Source: Saccharothrix luteola
Lineage (GTDB): Bacteria > Actinomycetota > Actinomycetes > Mycobacteriales > Pseudonocardiaceae
Reading direction: 5' to 3'
DNA: 64,000 nucleotides
Assembly: GCF_020859565.1 (NCBI RefSeq)
Contig: NZ_JAJHUO010000003.1
Coordinates: 223,833 to 287,832 of the forward strand
In this document: positions 33,882 to 45,076 of the stretch, in pieces
Layout of the letters: the number at the start of each line of letters is the position of its first letter
How positions within the stretch are numbered: position 1 is the first letter of the stretch
Made by a program: the position numbers and the translations under genes
The notes under the pieces: generated by a model
Database searches by the model: none
Told to the model about the DNA's origin: nothing
The model's input: only the letters and a program-made list of their open reading frames with translations

Positions 33882-35477
33882 ATGCAACTCCGTAACAGAG
33901 CGCTGGTTCTCGCGCTGGCCGCGGGCACGGCCGTGTCCGGCCTCGTGGGAACCGGCACCGCCGCCGCACAGGAAGCGCTGGGCGCCACCCCCGTCCAGTG
34001 GGCTGCCTGCGCCCAGGACGTCCTGGGCGAGATCCCGGCCGCGCAGCGCGACAAGGTCAGCTGCGCCAACCACCCCGTGCCGCTGGACCACCGCAAGCCC
34101 AACGGCGCCAAGATCACCGTCGCGCTGATGAAGCGCCCGGCCGACGACCAGGCGAACAAGGTCGGCTCGCTGTTCATCAACCCCGGCGGCCCGGGCGGCG
34201 CCGGCCTGATCTACTCGGCCTACGGCAGCTCGTTCTTCCAGCCGGAGGTCATGAAGCGGTTCGACCTGATCGGGTTCGACCCCCGCGGCGTCGGCCGCAG
34301 CTCGCCGTTGCGCTGCTTCAAGACCCTCGAAGAGGCCAACGAGGTCTTCGGCCGCATGTCCGGTGTCCCGGTCACGCGCACCGAGATCCGCAACACCATG
34401 GACGCGACCAAGGACTACACCGACGCGTGCGCGCGCAACGCGGGCCCGTTGCTGGACCACATGTCCACCGAGGCCGTCGCACGTGACCTCGACCTGCTGC
34501 GGCAGGGCGTCGGCGACCGGCAGCTCACGTTCGTCGGCTTCTCCTACGGCACGCTGCTCGGCGCGACCTACGCCAACATCTTCCCGTCGAAGTCGCGCGC
34601 CCTCGTGCTGGACGGCAACGTCGACCCGGCGCTGCGCACGTCCAACGGCGCGGAGTACGACCGGCAGCGCGCCAAGGGCTTCGAGCTCGCGCTGGACGCG
34701 TTCCTGAAGCGCTGCGACGCCGAGGGCGACAAGTGCGCCTACAGCGACGGTGACCCGCGGGCCAAGTTCGACGAGGTGCGCGACCACCTGCGCACGCAGT
34801 CCATCACCCTGCCCACCAACCAGGTCGTGACCTACGAGGGCTACATCGGCCGGGTCGCCGGCGACCTGTACGCGCCGACCCGCTTCAAGGCGCTGGCCGC
34901 GTGGTTGCAGAGCATCTACGCGGTGCTGCACCCGGGCTCCGCCACGTTCTCCGCGCAGCAGCAGGCCGACCTGCTGCCGCCGTTGGCGAACAAGCGCGGT
35001 CTGGCGGACGTCCGCGCCGGGCTCACGGGTGACACCGAGTACCTGGCCGACGACTCGTACTACGGCGTGAACTGCACGGACAAGCCGTTCCTCCGGGTGC
35101 CGCAGCTGTTCCCGGCGGTGGCCGCGAAGTGGGAGCGGGAGTCGCCGACGTTCGGCCGCTTGCAGGCCGCGTCCGACCTGCTCACGTGCGCGTCCTGGCC
35201 GGTGCCCCGCCCGGACCGCTGGGACGGGCCGTGGAACAAGCGCACGCCGAACCCGGTCGTCGTGGTGGGCAACTACTACGACCCGGCCACGCAGTACGAG
35301 TTCAGCAAGCGCATGGACCGCCAGCTCGGCAACGCGCGGCTGCTCAGCGTGGACGCGTTCGGGCACTGCATCCTCGGCGACAGCGCCGGCGTCGACACCT
35401 TGGTGACCGACTACCTGGTGAACCTCAAGGCCCCGGCGGACGGCCAGGTGTTCCAGCCGAACGCCCAGCCGTTCTAG
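33882..35477 (+). CDS. Secreted alpha/beta-hydrolase, tripeptidyl aminopeptidase-like
   Basis: A 531-residue secreted serine hydrolase of the Streptomyces tripeptidyl aminopeptidase/SlpD family. Signal peptide: MQLRNR then a hydrophobic core to about residue 29 (TAAAQ). Domains: N-terminal alpha/beta fold with FINPGGPGGAG (oxyanion loop) and DLIGFDPRGVGRSS, nucleophile Ser in VGFSYGTLLG, and a C-terminal TAP domain with the Asp in NYYDPATQ and His in DAFGHC. It would release short N-terminal peptides outside the cell, matching the POT importer. Its last 53 nt overlap the convergent membrane-protein gene. Confidence 0.92.
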   Translation: MQLRNRALVLALAAGTAVSGLVGTGTAAAQEALGATPVQWAACAQDVLGEIPAAQRDKVSCANHPVPLDHRKPNGAKITVALMKRPADDQANKVGSLFINPGGPGGAGLIYSAYGSSFFQPEVMKRFDLIGFDPRGVGRSSPLRCFKTLEEANEVFGRMSGVPVTRTEIRNTMDATKDYTDACARNAGPLLDHMSTEAVARDLDLLRQGVGDRQLTFVGFSYGTLLGATYANIFPSKSRALVLDGNVDPALRTSNGAEYDRQRAKGFELALDAFLKRCDAEGDKCAYSDGDPRAKFDEVRDHLRTQSITLPTNQVVTYEGYIGRVAGDLYAPTRFKALAAWLQSIYAVLHPGSATFSAQQQADLLPPLANKRGLADVRAGLTGDTEYLADDSYYGVNCTDKPFLRVPQLFPAVAAKWERESPTFGRLQAASDLLTCASWPVPRPDRWDGPWNKRTPNPVVVVGNYYDPATQYEFSKRMDRQLGNARLLSVDAFGHCILGDSAGVDTLVTDYLVNLKAPADGQVFQPNAQPF

Positions 35478-36516
35478 TGGCACCGAGTGCGGCCGTCGTC
35501 GCGAAGGCGACGGCCGCACCCGCCAGGACCACCAGCTCCGTCTCCACGGGCGTGCTGCGCAGCCAGGTCAGGCCCAGGTAGACGGCGGCGGTGAGCAGCA
35601 CGATCGGGCTCTTGCGCCGCCACGACCACACCGCCAGGCCGACCGCGACGACGAAGGCCAGGAACAGCTCGTCGTAGTCGGTCCACGGGCCGACCGCCAC
35701 GGCGACGGCCACCCCTTCGACCCCGCCGGTGTCGTTCCGGCCGCCGGGCGCGTTCGCGAGCACCGCGGGGAGTTCCCGCGCCAGGACCACCCGGTCCACG
35801 ACCTGCCACACCACCAAGCCGATGCCGACCAGCAGCAACGGGTACCACGCGCCGGGACGGCGGGTGCTCAGGTCGTAGGCCGCGACCACCACCGCCGCGA
35901 CCACCAGCGCGAGTGCGCTGTAGTGCCACAACGAGCCGAGCAGCCCGATGATCGCCACCACGTGCCACGGCCTCACCCGGTCGACCGTGGTGTGCGCGAG
36001 CACCGCACCCGCCAGGACCACCAGTTCCGGGTGCGGCGGGAAGTCGAACGTGGGCACGACCGGGGTGAGCGCCGTGAGCGGCGTGTAGGCGAACCAGCCG
36101 AACTCCTCGACCGGCTCCTGCCGGAAGTGCCAGCCGGCGGCCAGGTACCCCAGCGCCGTGACCGCGACGACGTGGCTGCGCGCACGCCACGCCCAGACCC
36201 CGAGGCCGATGGCGACCACCAGGCCGAACAGGAACTGCCACAGGTCGAACGCGGTCGACCCGACCGAGAGCCACCACCCGTCGGCGAACCCGCCTGCCGA
36301 CGTCAGCGCGAACGCGGTCGACCCGGTCACCAGCAACGGGAACCAGGCGCCGGGCCGCTCGGCGTGCGCCTCGCGCGCCTTCAGCAGCAAGCCGGCGATC
36401 ACCAGCGGGAACGTCACGTCGAGCGGCGGGCCGCCCTCCCACAGCGGGAGGGCGAGCCCGACCACCACCGGCAACGCCCACAAGGTCTTCCACCACACGG
36501 TGTCCACGGCCCCCAT
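35425..36516 (-). CDS. Polytopic membrane protein of unknown function
   Basis: A 363-residue protein with roughly ten hydrophobic segments and an internal repeat feel: RPGAWFPLLVTGSTAFAL and RPGAWYPLLLVGIGLVVW occur about 170 residues apart, each near similar YLAAGW/YLGLTW stretches, suggesting an ancient duplication. The C-terminus is a Pro/Gly/Arg-rich tail that overlaps the 3' end of the peptidase gene. The ATG at 36516 has AGGG 10 nt upstream. It starts 12 nt after the MMPL gene stop, so the two are likely co-transcribed. I do not recognise a family. Confidence 0.7.
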   Translation of the reverse strand: MGAVDTVWWKTLWALPVVVGLALPLWEGGPPLDVTFPLVIAGLLLKAREAHAERPGAWFPLLVTGSTAFALTSAGGFADGWWLSVGSTAFDLWQFLFGLVVAIGLGVWAWRARSHVVAVTALGYLAAGWHFRQEPVEEFGWFAYTPLTALTPVVPTFDFPPHPELVVLAGAVLAHTTVDRVRPWHVVAIIGLLGSLWHYSALALVVAAVVVAAYDLSTRRPGAWYPLLLVGIGLVVWQVVDRVVLARELPAVLANAPGGRNDTGGVEGVAVAVAVGPWTDYDELFLAFVVAVGLAVWSWRRKSPIVLLTAAVYLGLTWLRSTPVETELVVLAGAAVAFATTAALGATRTAGRSAGTPGRPPGP

Positions 36517-36528
36517 AAGGGCGCAACC

Positions 36529-38583
36529 CTAACGGCCCTCCGAGAGGCCGAACCGGACGTGCACCTTGCGCAGCCACGCCGGAGCCCACCAGTTGGCACG
36601 TCCCGCCAACCGCATCAGCGCGGGCACCAGCACGGCGCGCACGAAGGTCGCGTCGACGACGATCGCCACCGCCAGCCCCGCGCCCAGCATCTGCAGGTAC
36701 ATCACCCTGCCCGTGGTGTACGCGGCGAACGACAGGGCCAGGATCGCGGCGGCGGCCGTGATCAACGGCGCGCTGCGCTGGATCCCGGCGGTGACGGCGG
36801 CCCGGTCGTCACCGGTGCGGGCGTGCTCCTCGGCGATCCGGGACACCATGAACACCTCGTAGTCCATGGACAGGCCGTACGCGATGCAGAACATCAGGAT
36901 CGGGATGCTCGGCTCGACCGCGCCGGTGGGCGTGAAGCCCAGTAGCGGCGCCAGGTTGCCCTCCTGGAAGCCCCACACCACCACGCCGAACATCACGGCC
37001 AGGCTGAGCAGGTTCAGCGCGGTCGCCTTGACCGGCAGCAGGACGCTGCCCGTCATCAGGAACAGCAGGACGAACGTGACCGCCAGGATCAGGCCCACCA
37101 CCAGCGGCACCCGGTCGGTGAGGGCGTCGCGGAAGTCGGCGAGCTCGGCCGGGTAGCCGCCGACGAGGTAGTCCGGCTCCAGCGCGCGCACCCGCTCCAC
37201 CAGTTCCGGCACGTCACCGGAGAGCGCTTCCTGGGACGGGATCGCCGACCACGTGGTGCCGTAGCCGTTGGTCGTGACGTCGACCTGCACGATGCCCGGC
37301 ACGTCGCCGAGTCGCGCCGCGTAGTCGTCGTCTCCTCGGACGTCCTTGGCGATCACGCGGATGGCGTCGGTCTGCTCCTGGCCGAAGCCGGCCCGGATCT
37401 CCTCCTGCACCACCCGGCTGGACGCGTCCGGCGGCAGGATCCGGTCGTCGGGCAGGCCGAACCGCAGGCCCAGCACCGGCGCGGCGAGCAGGAGCAGCAA
37501 CGCCAGCACCGCGCCGCCGACCAGCAGCGGGCGGTTCATCACCGCGTTCGCCGTCCGCGCCCAGAAACCGGTGGCGCGTTCCGCGGCCGGGTGCGGCTTC
37601 AGGCACGCCAGGGCCGCGGGCAGGATGGTGAGCGCGCCGAGCACGGACAGGCCGACCACCAGCACGCCCGCGTAGGCGAAGGAACGCAGGAACGGGAAGG
37701 GGAACAGCACCAGCATGGCCAGCGACGCGGCCACCGTGAGGCCGCTGAACAGGACCGTGCGGCCGGCCGTCGCGACCGCCCGTTCGACGGCTGCCGGCAC
37801 GGTCGCGCCGCCCGCGAGCTCCTCGCGGTAGCGGGCGATGACGAACAGGCAGTAGTCCACCCCCAAGGCCAGGCCCATGACCAGCGTGATGTTCGCCGCG
37901 AACGTCGACACCTCGGTGAAGCGCGTGAGGCCGCGCAACGCGGCGAGCGTGCCCACCATGGCGAACAGCCCGATGCCGAGCGTGGTCAACGCCAGCGACA
38001 CCCGCCGGTACAGCAGCACCAGCAGGAGCAGCACCACCGGCACGACGATCATCTCGGCGCGCAGGAAGTCCCGCGCGGCCTGGGCGCCGACCTGGCGGAA
38101 CACCTCGTCCTGCCCGCCGACGCCCACCTCGATCACGTCGTCGGCGCGGGTGAACCGCTCGGAGAGCCCGGCGATGGCCGCCCGTGCCTCGGTGGCGCTG
38201 CCCGGCACCCGGGCCAGGATCAACGCCTGGCCGCCGTCCTCGGACCGCAGGGCGGGGCTGCGGCGGTCCCAGTAGGACTCGACCTGCCGCACGTCCGGCC
38301 CGAGCTCGGCGGCCAGCGCACGGGCCCGTTCGGCGGTCCGCGGGTCGTCCACGTCGCCGCCGCGTGCCGTGACGAGCAGGGTCAGGTTGGGGTTGCCGGT
38401 GCCGAACTCCTCGGCCAGCACCTCGGCCGCGCGCAGCGACTCCGTGCCGGGCGCCTCGAAGCGGGACAGCGACAGCGCCGACAACGCGCCGCTGCCCACG
38501 ACGGCGGCGGCCACCGCGACGAGCGCGGCGACGATCAGGACCAAGCGTCGCCGGCGCACGGCGAAACGCCCCAGCAGGTGCAC
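36529..38583 (-). CDS. MMPL/RND-family exporter
   Basis: A 684-residue MMPL transporter, complete, with two MMPL repeats of six helices each. Typical parts are LGRFAVRRRRLVLIV at the start, GLALGVDYCLFVIARYREE and GLSMDYEVFMVSRIAEEH with the proton-relay Asp-Tyr pairs, and a periplasmic-type loop after each first helix. The GTG at 38583 is preferred over the ATG at 38610 because GAGGAG lies 6 nt upstream and the product then starts at the family N-terminus. It is divergent from a TetR gene, so it is probably induced by its export substrate, likely a lipid or drug. Confidence 0.9.
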   Translation of the reverse strand: MHLLGRFAVRRRRLVLIVAALVAVAAAVVGSGALSALSLSRFEAPGTESLRAAEVLAEEFGTGNPNLTLLVTARGGDVDDPRTAERARALAAELGPDVRQVESYWDRRSPALRSEDGGQALILARVPGSATEARAAIAGLSERFTRADDVIEVGVGGQDEVFRQVGAQAARDFLRAEMIVVPVVLLLLVLLYRRVSLALTTLGIGLFAMVGTLAALRGLTRFTEVSTFAANITLVMGLALGVDYCLFVIARYREELAGGATVPAAVERAVATAGRTVLFSGLTVAASLAMLVLFPFPFLRSFAYAGVLVVGLSVLGALTILPAALACLKPHPAAERATGFWARTANAVMNRPLLVGGAVLALLLLLAAPVLGLRFGLPDDRILPPDASSRVVQEEIRAGFGQEQTDAIRVIAKDVRGDDDYAARLGDVPGIVQVDVTTNGYGTTWSAIPSQEALSGDVPELVERVRALEPDYLVGGYPAELADFRDALTDRVPLVVGLILAVTFVLLFLMTGSVLLPVKATALNLLSLAVMFGVVVWGFQEGNLAPLLGFTPTGAVEPSIPILMFCIAYGLSMDYEVFMVSRIAEEHARTGDDRAAVTAGIQRSAPLITAAAAILALSFAAYTTGRVMYLQMLGAGLAVAIVVDATFVRAVLVPALMRLAGRANWWAPAWLRKVHVRFGLSEGR

Positions 38584-38616
38584 GGGGTTCTCCTCGACCA
38601 GGTGTCGCATAAAATG

Positions 38617-38661
38617 CGAGCGAGTGCTCGTGTTGTAAAAGTACGAGTGATTGCTCGTGTT
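38617..38661. promoter_or_regulatory. Tandem TetR operator repeats, MMPL / TetR
   Basis: Two copies of an 18-bp element, CGAGCGAGTGCTCGTGTT (38617-38634) and CGAGTGATTGCTCGTGTT (38644-38661), each with an internal CGAG...CTCG dyad, lie 27 bp apart in the divergent promoter. Their placement fits autoregulation and MMPL repression by the adjacent TetR protein. Confidence 0.65.
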
Positions 38662-38687
38662 TGTCAACGGGTGAGAAGGTGGTGCCC

Positions 38688-39290
38688 GTGGAGCCGAAGG
38701 TGGTGCGCCGGCAGGCGCGGGGCGAGCGGCGGATGGCCGAACTGCAGGACGCGGCGGCGGCCGTCTTCGCGGAGGTCGGCTACGAGGCCGCGACGACCAA
38801 CGCCATCGCCGCGCGGGCGGGCGTGTCGCCGGGCACGCTGTACCAGTTCTACGGCAACAAGGAGGCCATCGCGCAGGCGTTGGCCGACCGGTACCTGGAG
38901 CAGCTGCGGTCGGCGCACGGCGCGTTGACGCCCGAGCACGCGCACCTGCCGCTGGACGAGCTGATCGACCGGATGGCGGGCCCGATGGTGGCGGTGAACG
39001 TGGCCAACCCCGGGTTCAAGGCCCTGTTCGGCCGGTCCGACCTGCCCGAGCGGCTGGCCGCGCCGACCAGGGCCGTGCACGCGGCGGTGTTCGGGCGGAT
39101 CGACGCGGTGCTGGCCGCGCGCCGACCGGACCTGGCCGCCGCCGACCGCGCCCGCACCGCGCAGGTGACGATGCGGCTGTTCGGCGGGCTGATCCCGATG
39201 ATCGTCTCGGCCGACGAGGGCGAGCGCCCGGTGTTGGTGGAGGAGCTGAAGAAGGTGCTGCGGGGCTACCTCGGGCCGATCGTGGGGTGA
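38688..39290 (+). CDS. TetR-family regulator
   Basis: A 200-residue TetR regulator with an N-terminal HTH (LQDAAAAVFAEVGYEAAT, TNAIAARAGVSPGTLYQFYGNKE) and a helical ligand domain. GTG 38688 is chosen because AGAAGG is 8 nt upstream; a TTG at 38661 would add nine residues but falls in the operator repeats. Divergent from the MMPL exporter, so it is the likely repressor of that gene. Confidence 0.88.
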   Translation: MEPKVVRRQARGERRMAELQDAAAAVFAEVGYEAATTNAIAARAGVSPGTLYQFYGNKEAIAQALADRYLEQLRSAHGALTPEHAHLPLDELIDRMAGPMVAVNVANPGFKALFGRSDLPERLAAPTRAVHAAVFGRIDAVLAARRPDLAAADRARTAQVTMRLFGGLIPMIVSADEGERPVLVEELKKVLRGYLGPIVG

Positions 39291-39302
39291 TCCCGGCGCG
39301 GG

Positions 39303-39337
39303 CGTGAGGGGCGCCCCGGGTGTGGACGCCCCTCACG
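39303..39337. terminator. Terminator, TetR / vWA protein
   Basis: A perfect 11-bp inverted repeat CGTGAGGGGCG / CGCCCCTCACG with a 13-nt loop between convergent genes. The stem core matches the terminator at 16923-16951. Confidence 0.85.
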
Positions 39338-39352
39338 GTCTCGCGGGAACCG

Positions 39353-41053
39353 CTACTTCGGCGGCGGCGGGACCAGGCAGCTCACGGGAGCCGACTGGTT
39401 GCCCGAGGCGTCCACGCCGTAGACGAGCGCGTCGCCCTTGAGCGTGATGCGCCAGTCGATGTCACCGACGCCGGGCTTCTGGTTCGGCGTCGCGCCCGGG
39501 GCCTGCACCAGCTTGATCTTGGTGCCGCTCGGGAAACCGCCGAAGACCGCGGAGCTGGCGGAGTCGGAGACGTACAGCTGCGGGTTCGGGTCGACCGCGT
39601 CGGTCGCGGTCAGGACGAAGAACCCGTCCTCGTTGTCGGCGGGCGGCTCGTTGCCGCCGCCGGGGTTGTTGGTCGGCTGGCACGTCACGACCGGGGGAGT
39701 GGTGTCGACCCAGTCCTTCAGCACGTCGTCGCACACCTGGTGGCCCGCGGCGTGGGTGAAGCAGCCGCGGATCGAGTCCTGGCCGAGGCCCGCGAGGCCT
39801 TGCGCGGCCGGGTAGGTGAAGTCGACCGCGCCCGCGGCGGAGGTGTTGCCGTTGCCCGCACCGCCCGCGTTCGGGCCGCCGAGGATCGTGAAGTCGACCG
39901 GGACGTTCGCCACCGGGTCACCGAAGTCGTCGGTGACGGTCGCGGTCACGGTGTGCGTCTGGCCGGGCGTGCCCAGCTCGTTGACCTCGTGCTCGGGCTC
40001 CACGTCGATGGCCGCGGCGCACCCGCGCACGTTCACCGTCGGATTGCCGAACGTCACGACGTGGCCCTCGGCGTCGGTGTAGGCGACGGTCGGGTTGACC
40101 GCGAGCGCGCCGCCACCGGTGGCCGGGAGGTGCGTCGCGGTGAACGTCAGCGTCACCGTCTCGGTGCCGAGCTCGGCGATGGTCCAGGTGAGCTCGTTGC
40201 CGTTCTGGGCGACCGCGCCCTTGGACACCGCCGCGCCGCTGATCGAGAACTGCGGCGCCACCGTGTCGACCACGGTCACGTCGGTCGCCGCGGGCACCAC
40301 GATGGCCGCGCCGATCGCCTCGAAGACCTCCTGCAGCTGGGCCGGGGTCGGCGCCTCGTAGTAGTGGTTGGCGTCGGGATCCGTGGTCCAGTCCCGGATC
40401 TCGGCCGAGTCGACGGAGCCGAGGCCGATGCCGAAGATCTCGGTGCCGGCGTTGCGCGCCGCCGCGGCCGCGGGGCTCGCGTCGGGACCCACGGTCGTCT
40501 GGCCGTCGGTCATGATGACCATGATCTTCTCGTTCGTGGGCGCCGAGCCGGCGAGCTGCGCCTGCCCGGTGGTGATGGCCGCCGAGTGGTTCGTGCCGCC
40601 GGACGCGACCAGCGCGTCGATGGCGGACTTGGCGGCGTTCGCGTCCGACGACAGCGGGGTGTCGACGGAGGCGCCGTCGGCGAAGCTGACCACGCCGATG
40701 CGGCTGCCGTTGGCGACCACGCCGTCCAGCGAGCCGTCGGTGGCCTCGTCGATGATGTCCACGAACGACTTGGCGGCGGCCTTCAGGTCGCCGATCGCGC
40801 CCTGCATGCTGCCGGACCGGTCGAGGACCAGTTCGATGTCGACCGGGTTGCCCGCGATGCCGGTCTCGGCGTCGAGCGTCACGGTGACCGGGACCGAACC
40901 GCCGCAGGCGATGTCCGTCGCACCCAGTGCCTTGGTGCCGGTGACGGTGCCTCCCGCGGCTACCGCGCCGGTGGTCGTGGCGAGTGGGGCCGCGAGTGCG
41001 GCCAACAGGATCGCGGTCACGCCGCAAGCCCGTCTTCGAGTGGTGATGTGCAT
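39353..41053 (-). CDS. Secreted von Willebrand factor A domain protein
   Basis: A 566-residue extracellular protein. Signal peptide to about residue 34 (TTTGAVAAG). A vWA domain (about 58-245) has the MIDAS motif DRSGSM and the later TDGQTT metal ligand, so it should bind a divalent cation and a protein partner. Then come beta-rich Ig-like segments (DVTVVDTVAP, TVTATVTDDFGDPVANVPVDF) and a Pro-rich C-terminus with several Cys (RGCF, QVCDD, VTCQ, VSCLV). There is no membrane anchor or LPXTG motif. The ATG at 41053 has GGAGG 11 nt upstream. Adhesin-like; partner unknown. Confidence 0.82.
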   Translation of the reverse strand: MHITTRRRACGVTAILLAALAAPLATTTGAVAAGGTVTGTKALGATDIACGGSVPVTVTLDAETGIAGNPVDIELVLDRSGSMQGAIGDLKAAAKSFVDIIDEATDGSLDGVVANGSRIGVVSFADGASVDTPLSSDANAAKSAIDALVASGGTNHSAAITTGQAQLAGSAPTNEKIMVIMTDGQTTVGPDASPAAAAARNAGTEIFGIGLGSVDSAEIRDWTTDPDANHYYEAPTPAQLQEVFEAIGAAIVVPAATDVTVVDTVAPQFSISGAAVSKGAVAQNGNELTWTIAELGTETVTLTFTATHLPATGGGALAVNPTVAYTDAEGHVVTFGNPTVNVRGCAAAIDVEPEHEVNELGTPGQTHTVTATVTDDFGDPVANVPVDFTILGGPNAGGAGNGNTSAAGAVDFTYPAAQGLAGLGQDSIRGCFTHAAGHQVCDDVLKDWVDTTPPVVTCQPTNNPGGGNEPPADNEDGFFVLTATDAVDPNPQLYVSDSASSAVFGGFPSGTKIKLVQAPGATPNQKPGVGDIDWRITLKGDALVYGVDASGNQSAPVSCLVPPPPK

Positions 41054-41464
41054 TCTGATTCGCACCTCCTCGTGCGCGCCGACGAGACGTGAAATCCCCT
41101 CTGAAGTCACGTTCGCGCATTCCGTTGAAGCCGGGTAAGTCAGTCCCCGAACAGGTGCGGACCAGTGAAGATCCGACCGAATGACACTGCCGTGCGACTC
41201 GGAAGCGTCGGCATGGAAGAGGTTAAACGCAGATTTTGGCGAAGAGCAATCGGTTCACCCGATCGGTGCAATAAGAATCATCGGTCGTTTTCGATCTGCG
41301 GATCGTTACGGGCGAAACTTGAATTGTGACGACAATGCGCTGGCGATGCGTCCTCGGCCCGCGGCGTGCCTGGGACACGGCTGTCGTGCCCACGTACGAC
41401 GCCTTCCACCCCGCAACCGGTTGAGCGATCGCTCCTACGTGCGGGGAGGCTCTACGCTTGCGCC
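41054..41464. other. Non-coding gap, lower GC
   Basis: This 411-bp divergent spacer between the vWA gene and the Uma2 gene is less GC-rich than its surroundings (stretches such as GGTTAAACGCAGATTTTGG and TTGAATTGTGACGACAATG). A 95-codon frame at 41181-41468 has no ribosome site or recognisable protein pattern and I do not call it. A TACGCT hexamer at 41453-41458 ends 6 nt before the Uma2 ATG. Confidence 0.5.
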
Positions 41465-42055
41465 ATGAGGGCAGAACTCCACTGGCCCTACGTCCCGCCG
41501 GACGGCTGGACAGCGGCTGATCTCGACCACATCAGCCCGGACGGCCCTTGCGGAGAACTCGACGCGCTCAAGCGCATTGAGCTCATCGATGGAGAACTCC
41601 TGATCACGAGTCCGCAGACCGAGTTCCACATGCTGGTCGTCGACGGGCTGCGGAACGAGTTGCGTCGACAGGTGCCCGAGGGGTTCACCGCGGTCCGGGA
41701 GATGGATGTCGTGCTCGGTGAGAGGCATCGGCCCTGCCCGGACGTGTCGGTGGTCAAGAAGATCACCCGCGACTTGGACCGCACGTACTACGAGCCGGAC
41801 GACGTGCTGCTGGTCGTCGAGGTCGTGTCGAAGTCGTCCGAGATCCGTGACCGCGAGACGAAACCGCGGCGGTACGCGCAGGCCGGGATCAAGCACTTCT
41901 GGCGTGTGGAGAACGGCGATGGCCTGCCCGTCGTCTACGTCTACGAGTTGGACCCGGCGACCGCCACCTACGCGCTCACCGGCATCTTCCACGACCGCCT
42001 CAAGACGACCGTGCCGTTCCCGGTGGACGTCGCCTTGGACGCGCTGGTCCGCTGA
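41465..42055 (+). CDS. Uma2-family restriction-endonuclease-fold protein
   Basis: A 196-residue Uma2 (DUF820) protein. Features: IELIDGELLITSPQTEFHMLVV at the start, MDVVLGERHRPCPDVSVV, and the PD-(D/E)xK-like core VLLVVEVVSKSSEIRDRETK then RRYAQAGIKHFWRV. These proteins are abundant in actinomycetes and cyanobacteria; nuclease activity is assumed from the fold. No ribosome site is seen; the -10-like TACGCT close to the ATG suggests a leaderless transcript. Confidence 0.87.
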   Translation: MRAELHWPYVPPDGWTAADLDHISPDGPCGELDALKRIELIDGELLITSPQTEFHMLVVDGLRNELRRQVPEGFTAVREMDVVLGERHRPCPDVSVVKKITRDLDRTYYEPDDVLLVVEVVSKSSEIRDRETKPRRYAQAGIKHFWRVENGDGLPVVYVYELDPATATYALTGIFHDRLKTTVPFPVDVALDALVR

Positions 42056-42058
42056 ACG

Positions 42059-42098
42059 GCGACAGGGCCGCCCACCCACAGGTGGACGGCCCCGTCGC
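42059..42098. terminator. Terminator, Uma2 / acn
   Basis: An 18-bp stem with two mismatches (GCGACAGGGCCGCCCACC against GGTGGACGGCCCCGTCGC) and a 4-nt loop, between convergent genes. Confidence 0.8.
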
Positions 42099-42105
42099 GT
42101 GACGC

Positions 42106-44922
<2,817 letters not shown>

Positions 44923-45012
44923 GTGAAACTCCATCTGGTGACGCGCAAAGTCGGTAGGGGAACTACTGCCGAGTCTCCCGCACCCGCGGGTGCGATGCCC
45001 TCTCACCCCAAA

Positions 45013-45028
45013 CAGTACGCGTGTCCTG
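45013..45028. promoter_or_regulatory. AcnR-like operator upstream of acn
   Basis: CAGTACGCGTGTCCTG fits the published corynebacterial AcnR motif CAGnACnnncGTACTG at 11 of 13 fixed positions. It lies 91 nt upstream of the acn start in the 154-bp spacer shared with the divergent ABC transporter gene, an appropriate place for an acn repressor. Confidence 0.5.
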
Positions 45029-45076
45029 TATTCCGCTTCAACCCGGCCCTACCTTGGTCGGGGCATCATCACACCC

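Noticed and set aside
41181..41468. 95-codon frame in the vWA/Uma2 spacer
   Set aside because: No ribosome site, no conserved pattern, and it runs into the Uma2 start in another frame.
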